Shown here: positions 36,072 to 45,388 of the stretch, piece after piece
How positions within the stretch are numbered: position 1 is the first letter of the stretch
Layout: each line of letters begins with the position of its first letter
Source of the DNA: Hyphomicrobiales bacterium
GTDB lineage: Bacteria; Pseudomonadota; Alphaproteobacteria; Rhizobiales; Rhizobiaceae
Length of the DNA stretch: 64,000 bases
Direction: 5' to 3'
Assembly (NCBI GenBank): GCA_900465665.1
Contig: UBJO01000032.1
Coordinates: 28,911 to 92,910, forward strand
Position numbers and translations under genes: made by a program
The notes under the pieces: model-generated
What the model saw: the letters and a program-made list of their open reading frames with translations, nothing else
What the model was told of the DNA's origin: nothing
The model's database searches: none

Positions 36072-36962
36072 CTAGTTGAGAAGGCGGTTCTCGCGCAGCC
36101 TTGCCGCAGCCATATCGACGAAGGCGCGCACCTTTGCTGGAGCGTGCCGACCCTCCGGATGGAGGATGTGTATGGGCAAAGGCGGTTCCTCGAATTCGCT
36201 GAGGATGATCTGCAGCTCTCCAGCAACGAGAGCTGGGCCGATCTGGTAGTTGAGCACTCTTGTCAGACCCCACCCCTCGCGTGCCGACTGGATCGCTGCT
36301 TCGTTGGTGTTGCATTGTAAAGCCGCATCCACGGATACTCGCAGATCGTCGCCAAACTTCCACTCTGGTGAAGCCCAGGCTGCCGTGGAAGCCGCGATAC
36401 GGTGGTCTTTGAGATCGGCTGGCGATTTTGGAACACCAAAGCGCTCAAAATACTTGGGAGAACCACACATGACGCGACGGACCGTCCCGACTTTCACAGC
36501 AGAGAGATTAGAGTCGGGGAGATGGCCGATACGCACGGCAACGTCGATCCCTTCCTCTACGATATTAACTGGTCGGTCGATGAACAGCGTCTTCGCTTTC
36601 ATCGTGGGATAGGTATCAAGGTAATCCGTCACGACCGGAAGAACGTACATCTGCCCGAACAGCGCGGACGCGGTTATGGACAGGGTTCCCGTCGGCGTCG
36701 CGTAGGAACCGCCGGCAGCCGCCTCTGCTTCAGCAATATCGGCAAGGATCCGGCGACAGTCTTCAAAATAGCGAACCCCCGCTTCGGTCATCTTCACCGA
36801 GCGGGTGGTCCGCACCAAGAGGCGCGCTCCAATCAGGTCTTCGAGTGACGAAACCGCACGCGTGACAGCCGGTGCGCTCATGAACATCTGGCGCGCGGTA
36901 TCCGCGAAACTTTCAGTTTCCGCGACCTTCACAAAGATCCTCATTGCCTGCCAGCGATCCAT
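36072..36962 (-). CDS. LysR-family transcriptional regulator
   Basis: A 296-residue LysR protein; the ATG at 36962 (MDRWQAMRIFVKVAETESF) follows GGGGGGATGG. The HTH is FADTARQMFMSAPAVTRAVSSLEDLIGARLLVRTTRSVKMTEAG. The effector domain includes VVTDYLDTYPTMKAKTLFIDRPVNIVEEGIDVAVRIGHLPDSNLSA, typical of the DsdC/CrgA-like group that often controls quinone and aldehyde stress genes. No divergent gene is adjacent, so its target is not evident. The CMD-NTF2-oxidoreductase run to its right is a candidate. Confidence 0.88.
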   Translation of the reverse strand: MDRWQAMRIFVKVAETESFADTARQMFMSAPAVTRAVSSLEDLIGARLLVRTTRSVKMTEAGVRYFEDCRRILADIAEAEAAAGGSYATPTGTLSITASALFGQMYVLPVVTDYLDTYPTMKAKTLFIDRPVNIVEEGIDVAVRIGHLPDSNLSAVKVGTVRRVMCGSPKYFERFGVPKSPADLKDHRIAASTAAWASPEWKFGDDLRVSVDAALQCNTNEAAIQSAREGWGLTRVLNYQIGPALVAGELQIILSEFEEPPLPIHILHPEGRHAPAKVRAFVDMAAARLRENRLLN

Positions 36963-37028
36963 CCATCCCCCCCAAAGCACTTGCGTTTCCAGGACCCTAA
37001 GGGCTCGGAACAGAAGCCTCAAGAGCCT

Positions 37029-37343
37029 CTAACAGAGGATCATGATTGGCGAACGGCAAGCCTGCGAGATGCGCTCTATTTCCGCAGAGGCTTCCTCGGA
37101 AAGACCGGCGCGCAGTGCGCGCTGGTGCGTTTCCTGACAAGCGTTCAATGCAAGGGATATTGCGATCGACGTCTCGAAGTCGAAGCTTGAGCCCCGACGC
37201 GCCATGTCCATTTCGGCGCCTGTCATACCAAGTGCACGACCGGCTTCTTCTTGTTTCGCAAGCAGTGTATTGCTCGCGTTGGTTCCCGTGAGAGCCAGCT
37301 CTATTGAAAGCCTTACCCGCGGATCAATCGACGAGCTAGCCAT
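37029..37343 (-). CDS. Small CMD/AhpD-like protein
   Basis: A 104-residue protein. MTGAEMDMARRGSSFDFETSIAISLALNACQETHQRAL resembles the C-terminal half of the carboxymuconolactone decarboxylase/AhpD fold seen in rhizobial alkylhydroperoxidase-like proteins. It lacks the Cys-x2-Cys active site; its two cysteines are single (NACQE, QACRS). It precedes a DUF1348 gene and a full CMD gene on the same strand. It may be a subunit or a shortened relative. Confidence in the fold is moderate. Confidence 0.6.
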   Translation of the reverse strand: MASSSIDPRVRLSIELALTGTNASNTLLAKQEEAGRALGMTGAEMDMARRGSSFDFETSIAISLALNACQETHQRALRAGLSEEASAEIERISQACRSPIMILC

Positions 37344-37367
37344 TTTCCCATCTCCTTGATCAGCCGT

Positions 37368-37832
37368 CTAAAAGCCGAAATCACTCAGGCCAGGATGGTC
37401 GTCCGGCCGGCGCCCCAGCGGCCAACGAAACTTGCGATCCGCTTCAGCGATCGGGTGCTCGTTGATGCTGGCATGCCGTTCCCGCATCAGGCCGTCTTCG
37501 GCAAATTCCCAGTTCTCGTTGCCATAGGCGCGGAACCACTGACCGCTGTCGTCGCGATACTCATAGGCATATCGGACAGCGATGCGATTGTCGGTGAAGG
37601 CCCAGAGTTCCTTGATCAGGCGATAGTCGAGCTCCCTGTTCCACTTGCGGGTTAGGAATGCTTCAGCTTCGGCGCGATTCTTCGCGAACTCGGCGCGGTT
37701 ACGCCAGCGCGTATCGAGCGTATAGGCAAGTGCCACCTTGCCGGCATCGCGGCTATTCCAGCCATCCTCTGCAAGACGGACCTTCTCGATGGCAGTCTCT
37801 CTGGTGAATGGGGGAAGCGGGGGACGGGACAT
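37368..37832 (-). CDS. DUF1348 (NTF2-like) protein
   Basis: A 154-residue single-domain protein of the DUF1348/SnoaL-like group. [67 protein letters not shown] and [26 protein letters not shown] follow the family pattern almost throughout. The NTF2 fold forms a hydrophobic pocket, but no reaction is known for this family. It is co-oriented with CMD-fold and oxidoreductase genes, which suggests a stress or catabolic role. Confidence 0.85.
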   Translation of the reverse strand: MSRPPLPPFTRETAIEKVRLAEDGWNSRDAGKVALAYTLDTRWRNRAEFAKNRAEAEAFLTRKWNRELDYRLIKELWAFTDNRIAVRYAYEYRDDSGQWFRAYGNENWEFAEDGLMRERHASINEHPIAEADRKFRWPLGRRPDDHPGLSDFGF

Positions 37833-37910
37833 GTTTCAAGTTCCTCTCAAGATGGCGTTTGTCTTTGTTGGCGAGAGACGGCGCATCTTGCACCGCTCTC
37901 GAGGGTTTGG

Positions 37911-38459
37911 TCACGCAGCCGCGCGATCGATACGGGGAAAGTCGATCTCGGTATCAAGGGCCTCGTTCACGTAGTTCGTGAAGGTATTGAGGGCCACATG
38001 GGCGATGATCTCGACAATCTCGGCATCGCTGTAGCCGGCGTCACGAACCTTGGTGATTTCGGCTGACGAGACGGACCCGCGAGCGACTGTCAGAGCCCTG
38101 GCGAACTCGACAGCGGCCGCCGCCTTGGGATCGTTCGAAGTGCCATTGCGGTTGGCAGCGATTTCGCTCCCGTCGAGCTTGGCGAACTTCGTGCCAGTGA
38201 AGGTGTGGGCGGACAGGCAATAGTCACAGCCGTTGGCTTCAGCCATGGCGAGTGCGATGCGTTCGCGGGTGGCCGGCGGCAGCTTGCCCTTGCCGAGTGC
38301 GCCCTGGAGCGACGTCAATCCGGTTAATGCGGCGGGGCTGTTGGCAACCAGACGGAAGATGTTCGGGACGGAGCCGATCTGCTTCTGGATGGTCTCGAGG
38401 ATCGGACGAGAGGCTTCTGGAGCCTCATTGATGGTTGCCGGGGTAGGAATGCGTGACAT
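37911..38459 (-). CDS. Carboxymuconolactone decarboxylase-family peroxidase-like protein (AhpD motif)
   Basis: A 182-residue protein starting at ATG 38459 (MSRIPTPATINEAPEAS) after AAGGAGA. The motif EANGCDYCLSAH contains the Cys-x2-Cys-x3-His of AhpD-like peroxidases, so thiol-dependent reduction of peroxides is possible. IVEIIAHVALNTFTNYVNEALDTEIDFP is the usual C-terminal signature of this subgroup. It lies 125 bases downstream of the large oxidoreductase on the same strand, probably in the same stress-response unit. Confidence 0.88.
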   Translation of the reverse strand: MSRIPTPATINEAPEASRPILETIQKQIGSVPNIFRLVANSPAALTGLTSLQGALGKGKLPPATRERIALAMAEANGCDYCLSAHTFTGTKFAKLDGSEIAANRNGTSNDPKAAAAVEFARALTVARGSVSSAEITKVRDAGYSDAEIVEIIAHVALNTFTNYVNEALDTEIDFPRIDRAAA

Positions 38460-38584
38460 TGTGTTTCTCCTTTTTCGGTTGGGAGAGACGTCGCTCTCTT
38501 GAGATTGAATATGATCCGGTCGGGACGATCGCTGAACATCGAAAGGAAGCAAGGGACCGTTACGCTGGACGCAGCAATCGGCCC

Positions 38585-40642
38585 TTAGACAGCGAGCTGC
38601 AGGCCGCTTTCCTGGTCGGCAGGAACAGCGCAGCACAGGAGCACTTCGTCGGCGTCGATCTTCGCCGTTGGTTGCTTGACGTACGCGACGGCGCCCTTGA
38701 CGAGCTTCGTCCGACACGTCCCGCAATTCCCCTCCCTACAACTGAATTCGGGTTCGAGCCCGCGTGCCTCTGCAAGCTCCAGCAGAGTGCCGGAACCCGG
38801 TGTCCACCTTGCTTCTTTTAGGGAGTTCGTGAACACGACGGGTACGGGTTTTTCCGAAGGCTTCGCGGCGGAAGATAACGCGGCTGGTGCGGGTTGCCCC
38901 GTGCGGATCAGCGACGACGGACCGAAAGCTTCAGCCTGGATACGATCGTCAGCAATGTTAAGAGCCCGCAGCCCGTCATAAAGTCCTTGCGTGAATTGGG
39001 GAGGTCCACAGAGATAAAAATCATAGTCGTTGAAGGGAAGAAACCGCGTCAGCATCGCCATATCGATCCTTCCGGCCGCATCGAAGTCCCTGCCCTCTTC
39101 AGCATCCGTCGTGTCGCCGAGGACCCTGACCAAGCGCACAACACCCTTGGTCGCTCCGACGAGCTCGGCAATTTCTTTATCGAACGGCCGATCAGCCTTG
39201 GAGCGAGCCGCGTAGAACAAAGTGACCGGACGGACACGCTGCTTGCGCAGCCCTTCGTAGACAATATGACGGAGCATCGCGAGCATCGGCGTGATGCCGA
39301 CGCCGCCTGCCAGAAGAACCGCCGGACGTATCGAGCGTGCGTCAATCTTGAAGTCACCGGCCGGCGCACGGGCCTCGATGACATCGCCGACGACAACAGT
39401 ATCGTGCAATAACTGCGAAACCCGGCCGTCTCGCTTGACGCTGATGCGATAGACCCCATCGGAGGGCGCGACCGAGAGTGTGTAAGTGCGAATGATCGAC
39501 TTTTCTTCGCCGGGTAGCTTTAGCCGTATGGGGATATGTTGACCGGCGTTGTGAGGGAGCAGCCCTGCGCCATCACCAGGCTGCAGATGGAAAGACCTAA
39601 TCGCCGCACTTTCATCGACAATTGCGGTGACGGTCATTGGCCGCCAGCTGTTAGCAAACTCTGCGGCGCGGAGACGGTCGGCTGCTTGGCTCCAGCTGCC
39701 TGTCATCAAGGAGCTCGGCGACCAGCCGTCCTTCTGAAAACCCCATCTTAACGCCAGTGCATTACGGCGACGAACGATCCGTGTCGGCTTAAATGTCCAA
39801 AAACGCTCCGCGCCCTGAAAGGCGGCGATCTCGGGCGAATCGAAGATGACTTCGGCTTTCCCCGTCATCTGCAGCATATCGCCGGTGGTGAAATCCACGA
39901 ACAGCAGTCCTGCCTTCCCGTTCAGTAGGATGTTGCCGAGAGTTGCGAAGAAGAGATTGCCGTCGAAATCGGGGATCGTCAGGACGCCATCGTCACCGAT
40001 ACGAACAAACCCGGCATTCCCGCCGCGGTGGGAAACATCCACCTGGCGCCGGTCTTCGCGATCGACGTAAGACGCCACGAAAAACGCGTCAGCTTCCTCA
40101 ATGATCGCGCGTGCCTGGTCGTCGAGTGCCGGCAGCTCCTCGACTGCACCGTGAAAAGACGTCCCCGGCTGGCGTTCGAATGAAAAATCGCGCAGCTGAA
40201 TGTAGCGCGGGCAATTTCCAAAACTCTGGTCGACATCGACGCGAAAACCACCGTCGATCGTCGAGACAAAACCGTTCATGCGGTTGCGGCGACGCGTGTG
40301 CATCTCGATGCCAAGGAGACCAATCGGCAGGCCATCGGCCAATCCTTCACTAGCCGGGTCGCTCGGATCGCGGTGCGCAGCTATATCTAAAACGACGGGG
40401 GACGGTGACAACATGAAGCCCGGATTGCCTTCGACAAAAGTCGCCCAGGCGTCACCGGCTTGATCGACGCTCCCGAGAACGATGAACGGCAGTTGGGCGT
40501 AGAAGTCCCGGTGCTGGTCCGGCATGAAATCGCGAACGACACGCTGGCCGACGGAGGCCATGCGTTCCTTTACGCCGAGCTTTTCCTGAATAAAGGTCTC
40601 GCCTTCATGCCAAGTCGGCAGTTTCGAAAGCTTCATGGACAT
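38585..40642 (-). CDS. Multidomain oxidoreductase: PNPOx-like FMN domain, FAD/NAD reductase, 2Fe-2S ferredoxin
   Basis: A 685-residue fusion. Residues ~40-200 form a pyridoxamine-phosphate-oxidase-like split barrel (ATFVEGNPGF, NRMNGFVSTIDGGFRV, GNCPRYIQ). Residues ~335-560 form a ferredoxin-NADP reductase module (RTYTLSVAPSDG, LLAGGVGITPMLAMLRH, YLCGPPQF). The C-terminus is a plant-type 2Fe-2S ferredoxin with CREGNCGTC and a final cysteine in LLCCAVP. Electrons should pass from NAD(P)H to FAD to the Fe-S cluster, with the FMN domain as acceptor site. Upstream of it on the same strand, after a hairpin, is a GST. The substrate is unknown. Confidence 0.88.
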   Translation of the reverse strand: MSMKLSKLPTWHEGETFIQEKLGVKERMASVGQRVVRDFMPDQHRDFYAQLPFIVLGSVDQAGDAWATFVEGNPGFMLSPSPVVLDIAAHRDPSDPASEGLADGLPIGLLGIEMHTRRRNRMNGFVSTIDGGFRVDVDQSFGNCPRYIQLRDFSFERQPGTSFHGAVEELPALDDQARAIIEEADAFFVASYVDREDRRQVDVSHRGGNAGFVRIGDDGVLTIPDFDGNLFFATLGNILLNGKAGLLFVDFTTGDMLQMTGKAEVIFDSPEIAAFQGAERFWTFKPTRIVRRRNALALRWGFQKDGWSPSSLMTGSWSQAADRLRAAEFANSWRPMTVTAIVDESAAIRSFHLQPGDGAGLLPHNAGQHIPIRLKLPGEEKSIIRTYTLSVAPSDGVYRISVKRDGRVSQLLHDTVVVGDVIEARAPAGDFKIDARSIRPAVLLAGGVGITPMLAMLRHIVYEGLRKQRVRPVTLFYAARSKADRPFDKEIAELVGATKGVVRLVRVLGDTTDAEEGRDFDAAGRIDMAMLTRFLPFNDYDFYLCGPPQFTQGLYDGLRALNIADDRIQAEAFGPSSLIRTGQPAPAALSSAAKPSEKPVPVVFTNSLKEARWTPGSGTLLELAEARGLEPEFSCREGNCGTCRTKLVKGAVAYVKQPTAKIDADEVLLCCAVPADQESGLQLAV

Positions 40643-40670
40643 CGGCGTTCTCCAGAATAAGGGGCGAAGA

Positions 40671-40690
40671 GCGTGCGAGGCATCGCACGC
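40671..40690 (-). repeat. Intercistronic hairpin between GST and multidomain oxidoreductase
   Basis: GCGTGCGA (40671-40678) and TCGCACGC (40683-40690) pair perfectly around a four-base loop, twelve bases past the GST stop. No U-run follows. Probably partial termination or mRNA 3' end protection within the operon. Confidence 0.4.
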
Positions 40691-40701
40691 CCTATCGAAG
40701 C

Positions 40702-41313
40702 TCAGGCGGCAAGACCGACGGGCGTCTTGACGAAGTCGACGAAACCGGGGAGCTGTTCGACACGAGCCAGAAAGGCGTTGACGGAGGGATAGGCGCTAAG
40801 GTCGACATTGCCCTCCGGGGCACGTGCGACGTAGCTGTAGATCGCGACGTCGGCGATCGTCGGGCGGTTGCCCACCAGCCATTCGCGTCCGTGCAGCTGG
40901 CTTTCGATCCGGCCGAGGATGGTGTGTGCACGGCCAATGACCTCTTCGGGATTGAACTTAGCGCCGAAGACCGTCACCAGACGCGCCGCTGCCGGACCGT
41001 AAGCAATCTCGCCGGCTGCAACCGAAAGCCACCGCTGAACGTCGGCGGCCCCTTTGGCATCTTCGGGAAGCCATTCCGTCGCAGCCGATTTCTTGGCGAG
41101 GTAAACCAGGATCGCGTTGGAATCAGAGATGAAGACATCGCCATCCGCCAGGACCGGGACCTGACCGAAGGGATTCATTTTAAGGTAGTCGGGCTGCTTG
41201 TGCGCGCCAGCTTTCAGATCGACCTCGACCAGCTCGTGGGGAAGCCCGATCAGCGAAAGGAAGAGCCGGGCGCGATGCGCGTGACCTGACAGCGGATGGT
41301 GATAAAGTTTCAT
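40702..41313 (-). CDS. Glutathione S-transferase
   Basis: A 203-residue GST; the ATG at 41313 ([23 protein letters not shown]) follows AGGAG. The thioredoxin-like N-domain has [29 protein letters not shown], with the cis-proline (VPVL) and the glutathione-binding Asp-Ser (SDSNAI). The helical C-domain carries [25 protein letters not shown], the conserved helix-capping box. The N-terminal Ser or His near residue 9-11 may serve as the catalytic residue. It conjugates glutathione to electrophiles and probably leads the operon with the oxidoreductase downstream. Confidence 0.9.
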   Translation of the reverse strand: MKLYHHPLSGHAHRARLFLSLIGLPHELVEVDLKAGAHKQPDYLKMNPFGQVPVLADGDVFISDSNAILVYLAKKSAATEWLPEDAKGAADVQRWLSVAAGEIAYGPAAARLVTVFGAKFNPEEVIGRAHTILGRIESQLHGREWLVGNRPTIADVAIYSYVARAPEGNVDLSAYPSVNAFLARVEQLPGFVDFVKTPVGLAA

Positions 41314-41504
41314 GTGATCGCTCCTGATTGAAGGCCGGGTCCATTCCAGATCCGTGAACGCAGGATGCAACGCGCGATGGTTCGGCTGAATACCCATGTT
41401 TGACATTGGACTGTTACGCTGAGCGGAATAGTCCGGTAGCGTCAGGATGACGGGCGGAACTTCGCATCCATCCCGTTGAGCCCTCGTCCAAGCAGAAGAG
41501 CGGG

Positions 41505-42410
41505 TTACGTCGTTCCCTTTGCCCGCAGCTCCTTTATCAAGTCGATAAACCGGCGCAGCTTCGCCGGGATGTTGCGTCTGCCGGGATAGTAGAGACACAG
41601 TCCCGGATATGGCGGGGTCCAATCTGAGAGGACCTGCTCCAGCCTTCCGGCGGCAACGTCGTCCCCGACCTGCCATTCGTTCAGATAGGCAAGTCCGGCT
41701 CCGTCGCAGGCAGCCCGGAGCATCAGGTCGCTATCGTCGAGCACGAGCTTGCCTGGAACGTCGAGCGCAAAGCTCTCGCCTCGCCGCTCGAACTCCCAGC
41801 GATAGATGGTCCCGCTCGCCATTCGGGCACGGATGCACATGTGGTCTTCGAGATCTGCCGGGACCTGCGGCTTTCCATGGCGGCGGAAGTAATCGGACGA
41901 CCCAACTATGGCCGGTCGGATGCTGTCGCCAATCGGGACGACCACCATGTCGGGAGGAACGGCCTCTCGGATCCTGATGCCGGCGTCAAAGCCCTTGGCG
42001 TTGACGTCGACCAGCGCCCCTTCCGTGACGATCTCCACCGACATCTGCGGGTTCCGCCGCATGTAGTCCAAGATCAGCGGAGTGAGGATCATCCGGGTCG
42101 CGCCCACCGACGTGTTAATGCGCAAGGTTCCCGTAGCTTCTGCCCGGTGCTCGTCAACGTGTTCTACGGCACTGCGGATTGCCTCCAGCGCCGGACCGAC
42201 GCTCGCCACGAACTGCTCCCCCGCGGCTGACAGCACTACGCTCCGGGTCGACCGGTTGAACAATCTGACGCCCATGCGCGTCTCCAGCGCAGCGATCTGC
42301 TGGCTGAGCGAGGACGACGACATCCCTAGCTCGCGAGCCGCGGCTCGGAAACCGCCCTGGGATGAAACAGCGAGAACCGCTTCGAGTTCTGCGAGCGAGC
42401 CACGCATCAT
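41505..42410 (-). CDS. LysR-family transcriptional regulator
   Basis: A 301-residue LysR protein; the ATG at 42410 ([15 protein letters not shown]) puts the [47 protein letters not shown] at the usual position. It lies 96 bases from the divergent aldehyde dehydrogenase (42507), its probable target. The effector domain resembles that of regulators of aldehyde and quinone detoxification genes. Confidence 0.88.
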   Translation of the reverse strand: MMRGSLAELEAVLAVSSQGGFRAAARELGMSSSSLSQQIAALETRMGVRLFNRSTRSVVLSAAGEQFVASVGPALEAIRSAVEHVDEHRAEATGTLRINTSVGATRMILTPLILDYMRRNPQMSVEIVTEGALVDVNAKGFDAGIRIREAVPPDMVVVPIGDSIRPAIVGSSDYFRRHGKPQVPADLEDHMCIRARMASGTIYRWEFERRGESFALDVPGKLVLDDSDLMLRAACDGAGLAYLNEWQVGDDVAAGRLEQVLSDWTPPYPGLCLYYPGRRNIPAKLRRFIDLIKELRAKGTT

Positions 42411-42506
42411 TGTCCGTAATCTCCTATCAGCCTGAGCGCTTTTCACCAGCTTATCAGGACAGTGTCGAAGTGCCAGATATGACGGAACAGCCAAAAGGAG
42501 TTTGAG

Positions 42507-43922
42507 ATGTTCAATATCGACAAGGCGTATATCGATGGAAGCTTCGTCACACCGAAGGGATTGGAGACCGCTGATCTCTACAATCCGTCGACAGAGGAAA
42601 AGATCGGCACGGTCAGACTTGGCGGCCTCGAAGATGCGCGTGAGGCTATCGCCGCCGCGAAACGCGCCTTCCCGGCGTTCTCACGAAGAACAAAAGCCGA
42701 GCGTATCGAGACGCTTAAGGGTTTGAACGCAGCCGTCGCCGCGCGCGTCTCCGATCTGACAGAAGCAATGGCGCTTGAATACGGCGCTCCGCAAACCTTC
42801 ACGCGGTTCGCCATCCCGCATGCTGCTTCAAGCTTCCTGACGATGGCGGATGTCCTCAAGGACTATGATTTCGAGCAACAGATGGGCCGCGCCCGCGTCG
42901 TCATGCAGCCCTCCGGCGTCGCCGCTGCCATCACCCCGTGGAACAGCAATATCGGCTTCATCACCTCGAAGCTCGCAACCGCCATCGCCGCCGGCACGAC
43001 CATCGTCATCAAGCCCAGCGAGATGAGCGCTATACAGACGCAGATCCTCACCGAGTGCCTTCATGAAGCGGGTTTGCCAAAGGGCGTGTTCAATATCGTC
43101 AACGGGCTCGGCAATGTCGTCGGCGCGGAACTCAGCCGGCATCCGGACATCGCGAAGGTGACCTTCACCGGATCTACGGCGGTCGGCAGAGAAATCCTGC
43201 GAAGTGGTGCCGACACCTTCAAGCGCGTGACGCTGGAGCTTGGCGGCAAGGGACCGAACATCATTCTCGACGATGCCGATCTGAACGCAACTATTCCCGC
43301 CGTACTGCGGATGGGGTTCATCAACAGCGGCCAGGCCTGCATCGCCGGCACCCGCATCCTGGCTCCCGCCCATCGGCTCGACGACGTTTTGACCAAGCTG
43401 AAGCAGGAGATCGAAACATTCAAGGTCGGCGCGCCAGACGATCCGGACGCGATGATTGGGCCGATGGTCAGCCGTAAGCAGTACGATCGGGTCCAGTCCT
43501 ATATCGAGCTGGGAACGCAGGAGGGTGCAAGCCTCCTGACGGGTGGGCTCGGCCGGCCGGCCGGACTGGATCGCGGCTGGTTCACGAGGCCGACCATATT
43601 CACTAATGTCGACAACCAGATGCGCATCGCGCGCGAGGAGATATTCGGGCCGGTGCTGTCGGTTATCGCCTACAGCGACGACGCCGAAGCTGTGTCGATC
43701 GCCAACGACACGCCATATGGACTTCAGGCCTATCTGCATGGCACCGACGCCGCACGCATGCAGGCGCTTGCGGACCGGCTCGACAGCGGACGCGTCGTTG
43801 TCAATGGCGCGCCGCATGAGCCCCTTGCCCCCTTCGGTGGCTTCAAGCAATCGGGTATCGGTCGCGAGTATGGCGTGTTCGGCCTCGAAGCGTTTCTGGA
43901 GCCGAAGGCCGTCATCGCCTGA
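42507..43922 (+). CDS. Aldehyde dehydrogenase family protein
   Basis: A 471-residue NAD(P)-dependent aldehyde dehydrogenase; AAAGGAG precedes the ATG. Visible motifs are PWNSNIGFITSKLATAIAAGTTIVIKPSE (cofactor site), FTGSTAVGREI, the catalytic glutamate in LELGGKGPNIILDDADL and the catalytic cysteine in NSGQACIAGTRIL. GQEIFGPV is represented by REEIFGPVLSVIAYSD. It is divergent from the LysR at 42410 and converges with a quinone reductase. It oxidises an aldehyde to the acid; the particular aldehyde is not evident. Confidence 0.92.
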   Translation: MFNIDKAYIDGSFVTPKGLETADLYNPSTEEKIGTVRLGGLEDAREAIAAAKRAFPAFSRRTKAERIETLKGLNAAVAARVSDLTEAMALEYGAPQTFTRFAIPHAASSFLTMADVLKDYDFEQQMGRARVVMQPSGVAAAITPWNSNIGFITSKLATAIAAGTTIVIKPSEMSAIQTQILTECLHEAGLPKGVFNIVNGLGNVVGAELSRHPDIAKVTFTGSTAVGREILRSGADTFKRVTLELGGKGPNIILDDADLNATIPAVLRMGFINSGQACIAGTRILAPAHRLDDVLTKLKQEIETFKVGAPDDPDAMIGPMVSRKQYDRVQSYIELGTQEGASLLTGGLGRPAGLDRGWFTRPTIFTNVDNQMRIAREEIFGPVLSVIAYSDDAEAVSIANDTPYGLQAYLHGTDAARMQALADRLDSGRVVVNGAPHEPLAPFGGFKQSGIGREYGVFGLEAFLEPKAVIA

Positions 43923-43946
43923 TGAGCTAAGATTGAGCAGGCGGCG

Positions 43947-44942
43947 TCACGGGTTCTGAATTCGGACGATGATCTTTCCGACGGCCGTGCCGCTCTCCTG
44001 GAACTGGTGTGCCTCGACAAGCTCGTCGAGGGCATATGTCTTCGCGATCCGCGGAGCATATGCCCCAGACGCGGCACAGGCTGAAACCTCCTCACTTGCC
44101 TGACCCATCGCTTCTTGCGGCATGGAGTAGACGTAGACGAAACGGAACGAGAAGCCACCCAGCAGCGCCGGGAAAAAGGGGATCGTCAGCATGGCCTGCG
44201 GCGTTTCCGTCGAATAGGCCGTGACGACGCCGTCGCGCGCCAGACAGGCGACTGCCACGTCAATGTTGGCGGAGATGTCCACATCGACAATTCGATCGAC
44301 CCCGTGGCCACCGGTCGCCGATCGCACGGTTTGAGCGACATCCTCCTCGTGCCTGTTGACAACGAAGTCAGCCCCCGCCGCGCGCGCGACCTCAGCCTGC
44401 TCCTCGCGGCTCACCGTCGCCGCCACCCACGCTCCCGCCCATTTCGCAAGCAGGATTGCCGCATTGCCCACGGCGCCAGCTCCTCCCTGCACGAGAACCC
44501 GCTTGCCCCTCAGGTCCCCGTCGGCGAACAGACACCGATGCGCGGTCATCGCAGGAACGCCGAGCGATGCACCGATCTCGAAGGACACGTTGTCGGCAAG
44601 TTTTACGGCTTGCACGGACGGCACCACAACGAATTCCGCCGCGGTTCCCTGCGCTCTGCCCCATTGCGCCATGTAGATCCAGACGCGCTCGCCGACGCGC
44701 GACGCAAGGACGCCAGGGCCGACGGCGTCGATGACACCCGCCCCGTCCTGATGCGGCACGATCCGTGGGAACGGCATGGCCTTGCCGCCGAAGCCGGTTC
44801 TCGTCTTGATGTCGGACGGATTGATTCCGGACGCAACCACCTTCACCCGGACCTCGCCTGCTTCCGGCTCTGGATCGGGCAGCTCCCTGACCATCAGCAC
44901 ATCTTTGGCAGTTCCCTGTCGCTCGTAAAAAGCAGCTCGCAT
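43947..44942 (-). CDS. NADPH:quinone oxidoreductase-like MDR protein
   Basis: A 331-residue medium-chain reductase of the zinc-free quinone oxidoreductase group; the ATG at 44942 (MRAAFYERQGTAKDVLMV) follows GAGGTG. The nucleotide site is VLVQGGAGAVGNAAILLAKWAGA and the substrate-domain motif is GINPSDIKTRTGFGG. The zinc-ligand cysteines and GHE motif are absent. It is divergent from an HxlR gene at 45038, with a TAGGCA-N7-TGCCTA dyad in the gap. Reduction of quinones or other electrophilic carbonyls is likely. Confidence 0.88.
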   Translation of the reverse strand: MRAAFYERQGTAKDVLMVRELPDPEPEAGEVRVKVVASGINPSDIKTRTGFGGKAMPFPRIVPHQDGAGVIDAVGPGVLASRVGERVWIYMAQWGRAQGTAAEFVVVPSVQAVKLADNVSFEIGASLGVPAMTAHRCLFADGDLRGKRVLVQGGAGAVGNAAILLAKWAGAWVAATVSREEQAEVARAAGADFVVNRHEEDVAQTVRSATGGHGVDRIVDVDISANIDVAVACLARDGVVTAYSTETPQAMLTIPFFPALLGGFSFRFVYVYSMPQEAMGQASEEVSACAASGAYAPRIAKTYALDELVEAHQFQESGTAVGKIIVRIQNP

Positions 44943-44998
44943 GGTGCACCTCGTCAATAGCTGCCTTCAACTAGGCGCGACACAAGCACGCTTGCAAG

Positions 44999-45017
44999 TA
45001 GGCAACAGTTCTGCCTA
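44999..45017. promoter_or_regulatory. Putative HxlR operator
   Basis: TAGGCA and TGCCTA form a perfect inverted repeat with a seven-base spacer, 21 bases before the HxlR start and 56 bases before the divergent quinone reductase start. A small palindrome, CTTGCAAG (44991-44998), abuts it. It fits a site at which the HxlR protein could repress both genes. Confidence 0.5.
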
Positions 45018-45037
45018 TAGGGATAGAAAGTACACTA

Positions 45038-45379
45038 TTGGAGAACCCGTTGACTGCTGGCCAGAAATGCCCCGTTGAAACCACCGTCGATGTCACAGGT
45101 GGAAAATGGAAGCCGATGATCATCTACCGGCTGCTGGACGGGCCGCGCCGCTTCGGCGAGCTGCGACGTCTGGTCGGCGATCCGAGCCAGCGCTCGTTGA
45201 CCATGCAACTTCGCGAGCTCGAAGCCGACGGGATCGTCGCCCGCGAAGTCTTCGCAGAAGTCCCGCCGCGCGTGGAATACTCCCTGACCGCTTTCGGCCA
45301 GACGCTTGGGCCGGTGCTGATGGCCATGCGCGACTGGGGAAAGACGTTTCAGGACAGAGGCCTTGCCGGAGAGGCCTGA
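45038..45379 (+). CDS. HxlR-family transcriptional regulator
   Basis: A 113-residue winged-helix regulator. Its start is probably the TTG at 45038, since no ATG lies in frame before the conserved CPVETTVDVTGGKWKPMIIYRLLDG. The cysteine in GQKCPVE is the position used for redox sensing in YodB/HypR-type members. HTH: RRFGELRRLVGDPSQRSLTMQLRELEADGIVAR. Wing: PPRVEYSLTAFGQTL. It is divergent from the quinone reductase, its presumed target. Confidence 0.86.
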   Translation: MENPLTAGQKCPVETTVDVTGGKWKPMIIYRLLDGPRRFGELRRLVGDPSQRSLTMQLRELEADGIVAREVFAEVPPRVEYSLTAFGQTLGPVLMAMRDWGKTFQDRGLAGEA

Positions 45380-45388
45380 CGCTCGGCA

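Noticed and set aside
42828..43850. 340-codon minus-strand frame inside the aldehyde dehydrogenase
   Set aside because: Antisense of a gene with all catalytic motifs; a common artefact of GC-rich codon use.
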